This document shows, piece after piece, positions 45,951-57,760 of a DNA stretch of 64,000 nucleotides. The first letter of the stretch is position 1. Each line of letters opens with the position of its first letter. The stretch spans positions 7,545,011-7,609,010 of the forward strand of contig JAQFVV010006221.1 in NCBI GenBank assembly GCA_028023455.1, written 5' to 3'. A model generated the notes under the pieces. The model was not told where the DNA came from, did not search any database, and was given only the letters and a program-made list of their open reading frames with translations. This DNA comes from Epiperipatus broadwayi (lineage: Eukaryota; Onychophora; Udeonychophora; Euonychophora; Peripatidae). A program made the translations under genes and the position numbers.

Positions 45951-46222
45951 ATTGATAAAAACCAATACTTCTGTTGTTATTTAGCAGAGATAACATTATT
46001 AATATATACCATTAAAATAACTGCCAAGCACTTTCAACACTAACATGTCCTTATCAAAGCAAACTCTGTAAAACATGAACTCCTTACAAACTCAAATTCA
46101 TGTTTTACAGAGTTTGCCTTGATAAGGATACATTAATGTTGAAAGCACTTGGCAATTATTTTAATGGTATATATTAATAATATTATCTCTGCTAAATAAC
46201 AACAGTGTTGGTTTTTATCAAT
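45951..46222. repeat. Hairpin, about 270 bp
   Basis: Left arm ATTGATAAAAACCAATACTT, GTTATTTAGCAGAGATAA, GCCAAGCACTTTCAACAC, CTCTGTAAAACATGAA; right arm is the inverse, TTCATGTTTTACAGAG ... TTGGTTTTTATCAAT. Loop about 20 nt. Confidence 0.85.
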
Positions 46223-46354
46223 TTAAATGAATTATTTAAATGTGATTTTTATTACATATTCTAAGCATTACATGATAAAAAATGTAATAGTGTATTTACT
46301 TTCACAATTACTTAATTGGACATACAATTAAAAATTAACATAACTATTTAATTA

Positions 46355-46471
46355 ATAATATTTCTGTAGTGTTATTTTCATTATATCTCTCTCATGCAAG
46401 GTAGGGATAGAAACCAGTCCCTACCTTGCATGAGAGTGGTGTAGTGAAAATAACACTACAGAAATAATATT
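46355..46471. repeat. Hairpin, about 117 bp
   Basis: AATATTTCTGTAGTGTTATT ... CTCTCATGCAAGGTAGGGA, short loop, then TCCCTACCTTGCATGAGAG ... AATAACACTACAGAAATAAT. Confidence 0.85.
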
Positions 46472-46664
46472 CATTACATGAATAAGCTCTCTCTCTAATG
46501 ATGACTAATAAAAATTCATGAACTTAACTATGTTTTAAAATCAGTATAATACTTGTAGAAATTTACAACACAAGTGTGCATCTTATTCTGGATTCATTTT
46601 ATAAAAAAATTTCATATTACATTTTCTATTTAGGATGTAAATAAAACAATCAACATTTAAATAT

Positions 46665-46990
46665 ATAGGGCTCGAACTCAGACTTTCACACGACCCTCAA
46701 CTCTCCCAGCCATCTCGTATTGCTGACCCACCTGATAACACACATGTTGAAAAGATAAATAACCACCAATATACGTATTTCATGCTAAACCAGCAATCAT
46801 CAGTTTGTCCAGATTTCTATCTCCACACATATATACAACAGTGCTCAGCTTTAAATTAAGATAACCAATCTTCATACTTTAATGGATAGGCTTCAAACTA
46901 CTGAAAGTCTGAGTTCTAACCCTTATATTTTACATTATATTTGTGCAGGTGTGTGAAAGCCTGTACAGTGTATTAAATCAACATTTAAAA
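46665..46990 (-). repeat. SINE-like repeat F9 and related fragment
   Basis: CTCGAACTCAGACTTTCACA, AAAGATAAATAACCACCAAT, CGTATTTCATGCTAAACC, ATCATCAGTTTGTCCAGAT read as the inverse of F9. 46900-46980 (CTGAGTTCTAACCC ... GCAGGTGTGTGAAAGCCTGT) matches the block near 5600-5680. Confidence 0.55.
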
Positions 46991-47374
46991 TAAAAAACTC
47001 TAAACAAACAAAATAAAATATATTTTAGGTGAAGTAGTTATTTCGGTGAAATAAAACATTTTAATATTTTTAATTCCTTAATTATTGTTTTTTTTTTAAA
47101 AAAAAATATGTCCTACAAATTAAAGTAATTTGTTCCCAATTTTAGTTGATATTTATCTTGCTGTAAATAGCCTTGTTATAATATATCAGTACTGATGTAT
47201 ATAAGTAAATATTACTATTTTAGGAAAGCATAATTTTGAGGTAGCCATATTAATATATGTATAAATAAATAGCAACATGTAATTGGGAATCATCCTGAGA
47301 ATTTCATAAATAATTTAAATGGGATTTTGTATGTAGCCATATGAAAATGTTTAATTTATATATATATGCCAAAT

Positions 47375-47443
47375 ACATTGACCAAAGCGGACCCCGGCCA
47401 GCTGCTTGTAAGGCAGCTATGCTAGCCATTAGAACATCAACGT
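47375..47443 (-). tRNA. tRNA-Val(TAC)-like sequence, probable pseudogene or SINE head
   Basis: On the minus strand the 69 nt fold partly as a tRNA. Acceptor ACGTTGA pairs with TCAATGT (one G-T). Anticodon stem GCTGC / GCAGC has a seven-base loop CTTACAA (anticodon TAC, valine). The T-arm CCGGG GTCCGCT is weak and the D stem is imperfect. B-box GGGTCCGC departs from GGTTCGAATCC. Expression is doubtful. Confidence 0.45.
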
Positions 47444-47465
47444 TTGACGAATGTTTACTTTATTA

Positions 47466-47529
47466 GGTAGTTGTGGAGGGACCATACTACCACCGGCAGA
47501 TGGCGCTATACAGTCCCTCCACAACTACC
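47466..47529. repeat. Short perfect inverted repeat, 17-bp arms
   Basis: GGTAGTTGTGGAGGGAC at 47466-47482 and GTCCCTCCACAACTACC at 47513-47529, with a 30-nt loop containing GGCAGATGGCGCTATA. Directly beside the tRNA-like sequence. Confidence 0.85.
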
Positions 47530-48443
47530 CTTTATTATTATTAATATTATAAAGAAAGGCAAAGACTACAACATTCAACAACAAAACAGGTTACGATTAT
47601 AAAAAGATTTATTGAAGCTAAGTACTTTCTGTACAACCAGGTGTTACAATTATAGCAGAAAATGAGGAATTGTAATCCAGAAGTAATGTCGAATATGAAT
47701 AGCAAGGAGATCAAAATAAATAAATATTGAGAAAATTTGCATGTTAATGAGAAGAGGGATTATAGACATCATTTCTTAGAGAGGGAAGTACTAGGTATAA
47801 TTCAATTTTTATTTATTTTTATTTATCTTAATTGCATTATGATATTTAATTATTTAAATGAAAATCATTTGTGTTTTGTATTTATTTTAAAGTTTTTCCA
47901 TTTTAAGTTTATATAGTGATAATATACTTATTTGATGAGATAAACCACAATGGTTGAAAAGGAATAAACACTTTTAGCATTCCACAGCTTTTAACATTTT
48001 TAATTGTTAATTATTAAATCATTTTTGATAAATGTTACAGTTAATTTAATAAAAATATATACATATGAGATTCTGATAAATAGCATTCAGAAATAAAAAA
48101 TTTTGAATACTTATCTTTAAATGATTTATTGGATTTGAATAATTGGCTTTTAGACTTTAGATATTAATTTCAAAAATCCATCCCATTAAAAGATGGTTTC
48201 TGAAATTAGTATTTTATCAAAGAATTTTAAAAAAAATTTTTTAAAGCTAATCTGAAATAAGTTTAAAATATAAAATTCTACACTTTTTAAATACAGTATT
48301 CCAAATTATACAGCAGTCTTTCTAGAAATTTTTTAAAGAAAACAAATATGTATCCACATCTCATGATATTAATATCATTAAAATCCAATAAAATGTAAAT
48401 AAACATTTTTCCGTTGTTAACATAAAATTGTTTATTAGTGAAT
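47530..48443. other. Gene-free AT-rich interval
   Basis: Nothing recognised. Confidence 0.45.
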
Positions 48444-48775
48444 AATTAAAAGGGATTTGAACCCAGACCTCAACTCCCTTTTGTCATTTACTTCATCTTA
48501 TACAACCGATAGACGTGACCACATACATCTGGAAAAGATAAATGATCTCCAATATACATATTTCATGCTGAATCAGCACTCATCAGTTGGTCCAGATCAT
48601 TATCTACCACACATATATAATCAGGATCAACTGATTAGTGCTGTTTCAGCATGAAATATGTATATTGGAGATTATTTTATCTTTTTCACATTATGTGGTT
48701 ATATGTATCGATTATATTGAATAGAGTGGATGACTGTAGAAAGCTTGAAAGTCTGGTTTCAAATCCCCTTTAATT
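48444..48775. repeat. Inverted pair of F9 repeats (fold-back)
   Basis: AATTAAAAGGGATTTGAACC ... ATATTTCATGCTGAATCAGC ... ACTCATCAGTTGGTCCAGAT returns inverted as GATCAACTGATTAGTG ... CAGCATGAAATATGTATATT ... GTTTCAAATCCCCTTTAATT. Confidence 0.8.
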
Positions 48776-49602
48776 ACATCTAGGTTAAGTATATGCAGTA
48801 TACTTGTATTTCAATATTAGTGAATAAATAAATCAATACATTTTACTTTCTTTTAGATATTTTATTAATAAATTATTGTAAAGCATTTTGGATTTAAATA
48901 TTTTTTTTTTACTTTTTAAGCACAACATTTCTTATGTGTATATATATATTTATTCAATGGTTAATAATATGTTCTGCATTGTACGGGTTGAGTAATTTGC
49001 TTAATATCCTAATATTGTTTCACTCCAAAATCTGTTTTCCAACTTCTAGGCTTTCTCCAGATTTAGGAATTTCTGAATTAATAATCAATTTATTTTTCGA
49101 GATTTGAAATTCTTTTTTGAAAATTCTCCAAGAATTTCTAGAATCTAAAAATATTGTTTAATTAAAAAAAGACCCCCTTTAATAAACTAAAAACACAAAA
49201 TGTGGCAGGAAAAAATCATGCAAAATTGTATTTATTTTTTATTTAATCTTTTAATTTACTTTTTATTAAAGTACTTTTTAATATGCACAAACAGTCTATT
49301 ATTTTATTTGCTAAACTGAGTTCTGAATTTGAATATAAAAATTCTAAAAATGGAGTTGTTCATTTCATTTTATATTAAAGTCAGTTTTATGCAAAATATT
49401 GCACTTTTTAGTACATTCATATTTGAAGTTATTTTGGTTAATAACTTATAAATATTTATTTCCTTAGATATTAAATGGAGATCACCTTCAGTCATTATGA
49501 CAGCTTACATACTTTATATATATATATAAAGAGCCTGCTAATGTATCTAAACAAGCTTATTTATTTTATTTTTTATGATAAATGCTAAAAGAGAAAATAC
49601 CT
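48776..49602. other. Gene-free AT-rich interval
   Basis: Nothing recognised beyond poly-A/T runs and a (TA)n tract near 49520. Confidence 0.45.
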
Positions 49603-49892
49603 GAAGCCTTTATCTATGATGGTCCCCATCCCCAGACTGGTTTCAAGCTTATGGCTCTCATCAGTGAGGAGCTAGGACATTACATTCAAAATATTAATTC
49701 AAGCCAAGCATTTATCTAATTCTTAAATATTAAGAAAAAGATCCAAATCTTTAGACACCTATATGTCTTCAAACTCAGTTCCTTAACCAAAGAAACTATA
49801 TGAGCCTGAACTAAATTCAGTGATCCCATATATTAGTAGGCTTAGCAATTTAATATAGCCAAAGCCCTAATAGCAAAATTATAATATTAGTA
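49603..49892 (+). repeat. Diverged copy of repeat F2 (single arm)
   Basis: CCCCAGACTGGTTTC, CTCATCAGTGAGGAGCTAGG, ATTAAGAAAAAGATCCAAAT, CATATATTAGTAGG, GCCAAAGCCCTAATAGCAAA align in order with 4395-4640. Confidence 0.6.
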
Positions 49893-50209
49893 AAATATCA
49901 GTCATATATATATATATATATATAGTAATGGTAAGTGCCCTAATGGACAATTTGTATTAAACCAGTTAACAAATTAAATAATAAAAAGGGATATTTGGCA
50001 ATTAAATTTTCATCTAGGGTAATTTAAAGAGACAGCTAATCGGCAAGCATGTACATGATGGGGTGACAGAATACAACTTATTTTTAATTGACAAATAATT
50101 TATAGTCATGAGTTATGATCAAATTGAATCTACATAAAAAACAAGTTTCCATGCAGATCCAATTAAATTTCCTTATCATTATTCCTCCATCTAATAACTT
50201 ATTATGTGT

Positions 50210-50516
50210 ATTTTTATATTGGACTATTTCCATCATCTAATATGTGTGTTGAATGTCTTTAGAAAAGTTTAATTTTATTTAAATATTCCAAATGCATTCA
50301 ACTATTAGTAATATCACAGCAAACAGGTTAGTATATGCACCAACTGTTAGTAATATCACAGCAAACAAATGTTAGTAATATCACAGCAAAGAGGTTAGTA
50401 TTTGCTGTGATATTACTAACAGTTGAATGCATTTGGAATATTTAACTAAAATTAAACTTTTCTAAAGACATTCAACACACATATTAGATGATGGAAATAG
50501 TCCAATATAAAAATAC
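50210..50516. repeat. Inverted pair of SINE tails (fold-back), second locus
   Basis: TATATTGGACTATTTCCATC ... TTCCAAATGCATTCAACTAT ... and the inverse ... ATAGTTGAATGCATTTGG-type arm ending GATGGAAATAGTCCAATATA. The centre has three tandem TTAGTAATATCACAGCAAA units, showing local expansion of the loop. Confidence 0.8.
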
Positions 50517-51988
50517 ACCTAGAACACCATCATAACAAACCGTCAGAAAAAACAATAACTTATTATGTTAAGGAATAAATAATTATCTTGGTTCAGATGA
50601 GGAATGACAAATATCAAATTATTGACAATAAATAATAACTTTAACAAAATAAAAGTATTATATGAGAATAATTATGATAAAAAAATATATTTATATATTT
50701 ACAAATTAATAAACTTATATGGTGCTCACGCATGAGAGGAAAAAAAATTATAACTTGCAATCTCTTTGAGGGTATTTATAGAAAGATCATTTGTTTTATT
50801 TTAATGTCTTTATGAGCTGACATGTATATTTTGTATCTTTAAATGTGACAACATGACCATTAATCATTGAATTTTAATATTTTCTGGCATTACAAGATTT
50901 TAGTTTCTTTGGTTCCTTCGGAGGTAGTTTTCTGATGAGAATTTCCTTTTGCAATTGTCTTCTGAGCATTTTAAGATAAGCAGATTCACATGTTGATTAT
51001 AGAAATGTTTGCATGGAATAATAACACTAAATGACTAGTTTTTTTTCTTTTTTCAGCAAGTAAATGTTAGATATTTCTTCAGTGGTCAATAATGATGAAT
51101 AGATTGGCAGGATTATAAGATTAAAATTTAAGGCATATTTTTGGCTACAAATCTATATTGAGATGCACTATTGGAAAGGTCAGGGTAAGCATCCTAAAGG
51201 GTCCTTTACTCCATTAAATGCATGATATTACTTAAAAACATTTATAAAATTACATTGTCTTTTTGACAAGTAAAATATATTATGGTAAGAGATATTATGG
51301 CAAAATATGTTACAATTCAAACATTCATTTCATTGAAAAACCAATGATGGAATACGCAAAGCCTTTGGAGGATTTGATATTATAGTTAAACCCATGTAGA
51401 CATTATGTCAATCTAACTCCTCATATTATCAGACCATTGATGCATCTGTTTATATTAATAGCAGTTCAAATCTCTCTGTTTACAATAGTAAACATTTAGT
51501 ATAATGAATCAGTAGGTTTAATATTTTTACTTTTGCAAAAAAAATATTAACTTTATATTTTCAGGATGCTGAAGAATTTTTAATAAAAAGGAAAATTAAT
51601 CTCATTAAATTTTTTAATAAATACTTAATAATATATGAAATTTTTTTGTAGGATCTTAAAGAAGAACTTTAACATATCTTTTGCCATAATAAGTTACTCC
51701 TTAGTTGAATTACTGCAATTCTACATGATTCCTGACCGATGCTTTGACAGATGGAAACATACCACTAGTTTTGTCTTCTAGCCATCAAGTTTAGATGATT
51801 TTGATATCAAATCTATGATTCACAAAAACTTTTCAGTCATAAGTAAAATGATATTTCTCATGTTCAACAATCGACAAAGCTGTGATTTTTGTTGTTCAAC
51901 TGTTTCAACATAGTCTTTGCAAAAGACAATTTTATATTGATAATTTCTTGAATAATAGCCTGATTTTTAAAATTCTTTTAATCATTAT
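50517..51988. other. Gene-free interval
   Basis: No gene or repeat recognised; flanks the Ty3-type element. Confidence 0.45.
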
Positions 51989-52554
51989 TGCAGTGTTCAA
52001 AGTCAAGCAAGAAATATATATGTATGTGCAACAATAAATTGTGTAGAATAAAAATAATAACTTTGTACAATAATTATGTATAATGTTTGTGTGAACTAAT
52101 TGTATATAATGATTATATACAATAACTCTAGGTGTATGTAACTATCAATGTGTAGCAATGTTATTAGGTCATAGAGTTACATACCTAGCCTTATAAGGTC
52201 AAAAAGCACCATATATGGTGAGGTGTATAAAAAATACCATGTGTATGTAAAAAGCATCATATTTGGTAAGATTTGTAAAAGACTCCATAGGTCTTGAGGG
52301 ATATATAAACTCTCAGAACCTGGTATATGGCTTCTGGTATTTACATAATTCAGAGATATCTGCCTCTATAATCAAAAAACAGGACTAGGGGTGGTTATTA
52401 TGGGCAGGTCACCATGACCTTTTATTATTTTTATATGCCTTACAGGTTATGTCCACTTGTAAATATTTTCAAAAATTATTTAAACTAAACTATTAACTTA
52501 CCATCTCAATTCTGCCTTCATCAATTATTTACTCGCTGTTCAGGAAACACTGCA
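51989..52554 (+). repeat. 5' LTR of the Ty3-type element
   Basis: Ends TGCAGTGTT and AACACTGCA are a perfect 9-bp inverted pair. TATA-like GGGATATATAAACTC near 52299. An internal inverted pair ACTCTAGGTGTATGTAACT / AGAGTTACATACCTAG is centred near 52155. Confidence 0.85.
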
Positions 52555-52609
52555 AATTGGGTGCAGTCATCATAGGATTAAAATCACAAGTAATTACTTG
52601 AACAACAAA

Positions 52610-53330
52610 CTGGGGCAGTCATGATAAATTTGAACAGGGAAAATGGTGGGCATATCACTAGTTGTTATATGTGAATTCAATGTAGATAATCTCAGAGATT
52701 GGCTATTGTATGTTCAGACGATGAAAAATTACTTTATACTAAATATCAATAATGTTGTAAAAGTAATATCTTTACTTTTCTTTGCAGGCCAAAGGGTAAT
52801 CAAGTAAGCTGACAAATTGTGTAAACCCAATTTGCTGGAGATATAGAAATACAACAAGCTTATAACAAAGCTAAATGATTATTTCAGCCCTCAGTCATCC
52901 AAAATTATTGCTAGATTACATTTTAGGGGCGGAAGGCAAGGGAAACATGAAAAATAAAAGATGACATGGCCTAAGAGAGATGGCAATATCATGCCTTTAT
53001 GACAAATACTTAGAGGAAGTTCTCCTTGAGCAATTATTATATAAGCTAATAGATGATAAGTTTAGGCAAATATTATTAGCAGTAAAAAACATAGCCTTGA
53101 ATAAACAATCTGACATGGAACAGCTCATGAACTAGTAACTCAATCAAGTGAGAGAGTTCAGAAGTTTCACAAGACCAGAACCACTTCACACTATAATTTG
53201 AACATTGTGAATTGAATCTAAAACAGGCAAATGAGTAAAATGTTTCTGATGCAGGAAAATCAGGCACAAAGTCCATGATTGTAATAAGCAAGAATGTGCA
53301 AGTTGAAAAAAATAACTACCAATCCTGAAA
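52610..53330 (+). pseudogene. Gag remnant with CCHC zinc knuckle
   Basis: Frame-broken Gag: about 52665 reads NVDNLRDWLLYVQTMKNYF, later LNDYFSPQSSKIIARLHFR and a helical stretch to about 53140. At 53241-53282 a CX2CX4HX4C nucleocapsid motif (CF-x-CRKIRHKVHDC) survives, with the aromatic residue between the first two cysteines replaced by a TGA stop, followed by Cys/Lys-rich text. This fits a Ty3-type Gag with a knuckle, unlike the gag-only family at 12857. Confidence 0.7.
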
Positions 53331-53399
53331 GAGAACATTACCATAAAGAAAAGAAGCCTACCAGAAAATTTACATGTGGGGCAATGGAAAGTAGCTACC

Positions 53400-54130
53400 T
53401 AAAAATGCTACCATAGATGAATCAAACCAAATTGTGCTAAATGTAAAAATATTTGGCAAACTGATAACCATGAAAATTGATAGTTACTAAAATCTAGTAT
53501 TCAGAAAATCTAATTAAGAATTCAAAACACTTCCCAAAAGTAGAAAAAACTCATCTCAAGACCTGAGATGCAAACAAAAATTCGTTAAGAATCCTAGGAA
53601 TTGTAAAAATAAAAGTAGAAACAAAGAAGAGTAAAAAATAATATCACTATACATAGTGAGTGGGGAAATTAAACTGATCACAGGCTAGGAATATTTTGCA
53701 CCTTAGGTATAAGAGTATGCATCGTTAAGAAAATTGATATGGAATCACAAGTTAAAAATAATTATCCCAATCTATTCAAAAAAGAATTGACAAAACTAAA
53801 AACCTCTCCTTATGTGACAAAGCAAAATTTATTATTACAAACCTAGGAAAATGCCACTAGCCCATCAAAAAAGGTCAAGTAATTGCCTAGGACAAAAGCC
53901 TATGTAAATTACATTGATTAGCTAGCATCAAAAACTATTAATAGACAAATAATAGCAGACTCTGGCTAAAAATTTTTAAAAAATTGGATAGGGAGTGAAT
54001 GGCCCACTAAATCTCCCTATTTGAATAAAGGGCTGTGTAAAGTATACAAAAGGCTTTCCATAAATAAAAGCTGCATATTGATGGATGAGAAATGACGTGT
54101 ATGCGTCAAATAAATGAGAATTTAGACAGA
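53400..54130 (+). pseudogene. Protease / RT N-terminal remnant, mostly deleted
   Basis: At about 53740-53830 fragments such as NNYPNLFKKELTKLK resemble the segment that precedes the RT domain in Ty3 pol. The catalytic RT and RNase H core is absent: within a few hundred bases the sequence reaches DEK- and QINENLD-like text of the later pol region. Many stops. Confidence 0.45.
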
Positions 54131-54137
54131 TTTGAGT

Positions 54138-54628
54138 AAGTTAAATTATTAGTTTAATTTTCAGCAAATTACAATATATACATTACTGTTACATACGTCG
54201 GCAGAAGCACTCCTTTAAAGTTGGGTATCATAGGTCTGCCCGTTAGGGCCACTGTAGTCTAACTTTTTCTACTACTGCTCCCAGATTCTCTCTCTACATC
54301 CCACTTATATACCTGACTTCTGGAGTCCTAACAACATTCCATAAATATCTCTTCTTATATGGTCTGATAGCTGAACCCTTCACTAGTCCTTATGGGTTTT
54401 GATTTATTCCCATTTTTACCTTATAAGGTGAGGCATTTTTATAAGTACATTTTACTTAACTTTAAACCCATATATGGTTATTTTTACATGACAATTTACA
54501 TTAATATTTCCAATACTTTTTTATACACATATTATTTATGAATCTTTAATTTTACACTTATTATTTACATAAAGAATAATTCCAATACTTTTAATATACC
54601 TATTATTTATGAATCTTTAATTTAACTT
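54138..54628. mobile_element. Unclassified 491-bp insertion with 11-bp inverted ends
   Basis: AAGTTAAATTA at 54138-54148 and TAATTTAACTT at 54618-54628 are perfect inverses. Inside are TGTTACATACGTCGGCAGAA and a duplicated ATTATTTATGAATCTTTAAT (about 54528 and 54602). It separates protein-like pol text on both sides. No clear target duplication; could instead be a fragment of another LTR. Confidence 0.5.
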
Positions 54629-54629
54629 G

Positions 54630-55105
54630 CCCAGGACACTACAAGAAAGTACTTGTAACCAGCTATGGTCATAGAAGAATACTTATATTATTACATCAAG
54701 GTTACCTGGGAACAGTTAGAGCTAAAGTCCTGGCACACAGCTATGTATGGTGGTCAGAAATAAATAGAAACCTTGAGCTGTATAATAAAAAATGTGAAGT
54801 GTCAAATTACAGCTGATCAACCACCAAAGAGATATATTTAATGGCCTACCCCAAAGAAAGCTTGGGAAAGATTCCACATTGACCATGCTGGTCCATGGAA
54901 AGGATATTTTTACTTATAGTGGTGGAGTCATATAGTTGTTGGAATACATACAGTTATTTCTGCAACTACCAAGAAGCTTAAAGAGATATTCACTACATAC
55001 AGAACACCAGCAATCCACATGTCAAATAATGGTACTGCTTTCTGCTCAAAGAAACACTAAGAATTTATTAACGAATGAGGGATAAAACAAATAAATCACC
55101 AATGT
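54630..55105 (+). pseudogene. Ty3 integrase remnant, N-terminal and catalytic part
   Basis: Protein-like text with a few stops: LLHQGYLGTVRAKVLAHSYV and CEV (HHCC zinc-finger region), then HTVISATTKKLKEIFTTYRT and MSNNGTAFCS, matching the second catalytic block (usually SDNG; here Asn replaces Asp). Breaks off at CACCAATGT, where the solo LTR begins. Continues at 57761. Confidence 0.75.
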
Positions 55106-55114
55106 TGAAACAGT

Positions 55115-55134
55115 AAGATTCGTATTCGAATCTT
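55115..55134 (+). other. Subterminal palindrome of the solo LTR
   Basis: AAGATTCG TATT CGAATCTT-type stem at the same offset from the LTR start as the 8826-8846 stem-loop. Confidence 0.65.
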
Positions 55135-56572
55135 AAGTTACAACTTTTTCTGTCATCTCTCACTGACCATCTATCCCGCCCAAATTTAAACTTTTTGGTA
55201 TCAAATTGTGTGTGTAGCAATATTAAAAATGTATAAATATATGTAGAATTCAGCATAAACACGCACACATTTCGATCTCAAATTAAAGGCAATAAATAGG
55301 GATAAAATAATATAATTTAGATTTCTTTTAGTTATATAATTTTGTATAATTTTAATCATTTATTTTGGATTATAAAGTTCGTATTTATTGCTTTGTTTAA
55401 ATTTCATTTAATAATAATTCTAAAAAAATCTGATGTAATATTTAATTAAAAGTTAAAATAATCTTATGTTTCCTTTTTGACTTTGAAATTTAAAAGCATC
55501 AGTCAGTGATAGATAATAGATTAATTAAAGAAAAATTCCCCAAAATGTAATTAGTAAATGTAAAATGTAAACAATAGAACGGCAGCTTTCTATAATTAAA
55601 ACCAACAAAATGCATTGATTATCCTCAGGGCAGATTAAGTACAAACTAAAAATACCTTAACAAATATGTGAAAGATCAAGATAAAAAAAGAGGCCATCTT
55701 AGACTTGCTGGAGACATTCACTAAAACTTTAGCTTTGCTCTCGATCACTGAGAGTCTCCAAAAATATAAAAATAATTTGTTCCTGCCAAGGTATGACCGA
55801 GTAAAGCACCTAGATTATTCTCCATCGGGAGATGGCCTATCGGATGCCGAACTTTCCATTGCCCATCATAAATTCACCATGAAGATCTGCTGCCTGAAAT
55901 AAATGAGAAAGCTGCTGTGAAAGTAAATGAAATATCTAAATACAAGAAAGAATTGCCACTCATGAACTTTTTGCTGCTAAACTAATGGAATCAGAAAACT
56001 TCTTATAAAACAGGTACCTGTCTGTGTTCAAACTCTAGAGTACTCTAATAACATGCTATAGCTCTTCTTCATGTTACTTATCTAAATTATAAAATGCAAA
56101 AACTATCATTTGTATAACTAAAATTGAATAACTAATTTAATGTGTAAATTTCTCTAATAATCTAGCTTACCTCACTCTATCTTTCTTGGGTGTGTATTTC
56201 TCAAATCTACATTTTATCTATAGTTATTATTTAATTATTGCATGCTCATAATTGTCTCAATTTTCAAAGTTTAAATCTATGATCGCTTGGAACAATGAAT
56301 GCATGTCAAATTTTCATTAATATTTGCTTTCATAACTAACTTAACTTTCATATAAATCGACACGCATTCAGTGCATCACTTATTGTAATGCAGGGTCTAC
56401 TACTTTGCAAATGGCTGACGTATTTGTTATAATAATTCCCAATTTATATATGTTTTGTATTTATTAAATCATCATGAATAATTCCAGAAAATTACATTTC
56501 TTTGAGAGTCGCCAACGTTCTTTAGTAAATGTTGATAATGTAGGGCCGAGTCAGAAATCTATTTAAATCTCA

Positions 56573-56869
56573 TCATAATCGTTTATACACTATACATGTG
56601 TTACGTTTTAGAGATGCGATGACCCATTCCACCATGAAATTTCCGGATTCTTCAGGGTTGAAATTAACCTCAGTCATCCTACACAAGCAGGCATAATGGG
56701 TGCTCCTGTAGGACTTGATAATGTCATGCTGCCAGCCGGCAAACTGCGACATGGACTGCTTGTCCCTGGTTATGCTTATGTGACACCTTACTTCATCGGG
56801 CCGAGGCAGAGACCAGCCCGACATTCTTATAAACCCATTCGCGGCATTGCAGTTTCGATATACTGCCAT
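56573..56869 (-). CDS. Antisense ORF in the solo LTR, unknown function (copy 3)
   Basis: A 98-codon frame, antisense to the LTR, homologous to 15932-16237 and 20071-20376. Shared stretches include NCNAANGFIR, DEVRCHISITRDK, FNPEESGNF and EWVIASLKRNTC. The start Met is conserved, and the C-terminus differs after the conserved Cys because of an indel. Roughly a fifth of residues differ, yet no internal stop has arisen. A solo LTR should be free of selection, so an open frame here may simply be young. Confidence 0.4.
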   Translation of the reverse strand: MAVYRNCNAANGFIRMSGWSLPRPDEVRCHISITRDKQSMSQFAGWQHDIIKSYRSTHYACLCRMTEVNFNPEESGNFMVEWVIASLKRNTCIVYKRL

Positions 56870-57498
56870 TCCATATCGCCTTTCTAAAGCGTACCATGTG
56901 TTCCTTTACTCAATTCTATTATTCTATATATCACTCCGCCTCTGCATTATCTTCATAATTCACTCTCAAATAAATGTTTGCCCTTAGTCATAAAATAAAT
57001 ATTTTAATTAAATAAATATATGTCCACCGCTACTCTTAAATCTTACTTTAGACTCTTGCATTGCAAAGGTATAAATTCCCTCCAGGCATGCATTAGAAAT
57101 ACTTACTCAAGAATTTTAGATAGCTAGATTACGCCTTCAAATAAATGAATTCCTTTTGTAAACAATACAGTATCGGAAATACCGTTATTGAGGTCCTCAA
57201 GATAAAATAAGGTCGAAACAAATAAATGTATTCCTTTTGTAAACATTACAGTATCAGAAGTACCGCTATTGAAGTCATCTATATAAAATAATGTCTAAAT
57301 AAATAAATGTATTCTTTAAAATATAATCATGTTGCAAATCCCGCTACTGAAGCTTTGAATCCATAAAATATTATTAGTAAATGATTGTTTTATTAAAATG
57401 TATTAATAAATAATTTTAAACTATACATCTGCAGTTACGTTTCATTTATTCGATACCCATTCTATATAATATTTCCTCGATTATGTAAATATGAATGT

Positions 57499-57741
57499 TT
57501 AATTAATATTAGTTGTTTGATTATTGGCTAACTCGAGAATAAAATCATGAATCGCTTGCATATCCCTGACCACCGTGCCTAAGGAAATATTTACTAATGT
57601 CACATCAGATGCATTGTTTCGTGGATTGTATTGTGGAACCAATAAACTATGTTCGAACTCAGTAACACGGGTGGCTTCGTTACCTCGATGGTGCTGCTGT
57701 TCTGTGTGGTGGTCGAATTCTGCACTATGTTTACGAGTCAC
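57499..57741 (-). CDS. Antisense ORF at the solo-LTR end, 80 codons
   Basis: Begins TRKHSAEFDHHTEQQHH and ends LANNQTTNIN; frame also open upstream to the LTR end (VTVRKC...). Unlike the two inner-element copies it has no frameshift after the His pair. Hydrophilic, no recognised domain. Confidence 0.3.
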   Translation of the reverse strand: MTRKHSAEFDHHTEQQHHRGNEATRVTEFEHSLLVPQYNPRNNASDVTLVNISLGTVVRDMQAIHDFILELANNQTTNIN

Positions 57742-57760
57742 ACATTTTCTGACTGTTACA

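Larger units (their letters stand above)
55106..57760 (+). repeat. Solo LTR of the inner-type gag-only family
   Basis: TGAAACAGTAAGATTCG ... CTGACTGTTACA, 2.66 kb, flanked by ATGT (55102-55105 and 57761-57764). Homologous over its length to the reverse complement of 15131-17763 but more diverged than the two inner LTRs are from each other. Has one copy of the 75-bp unit that is duplicated at 16820-16940, and three rather than two units of the ACAGTATCGGAAATACCG motif (57165-57365). Arose by LTR-LTR recombination after insertion. Confidence 0.87.
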
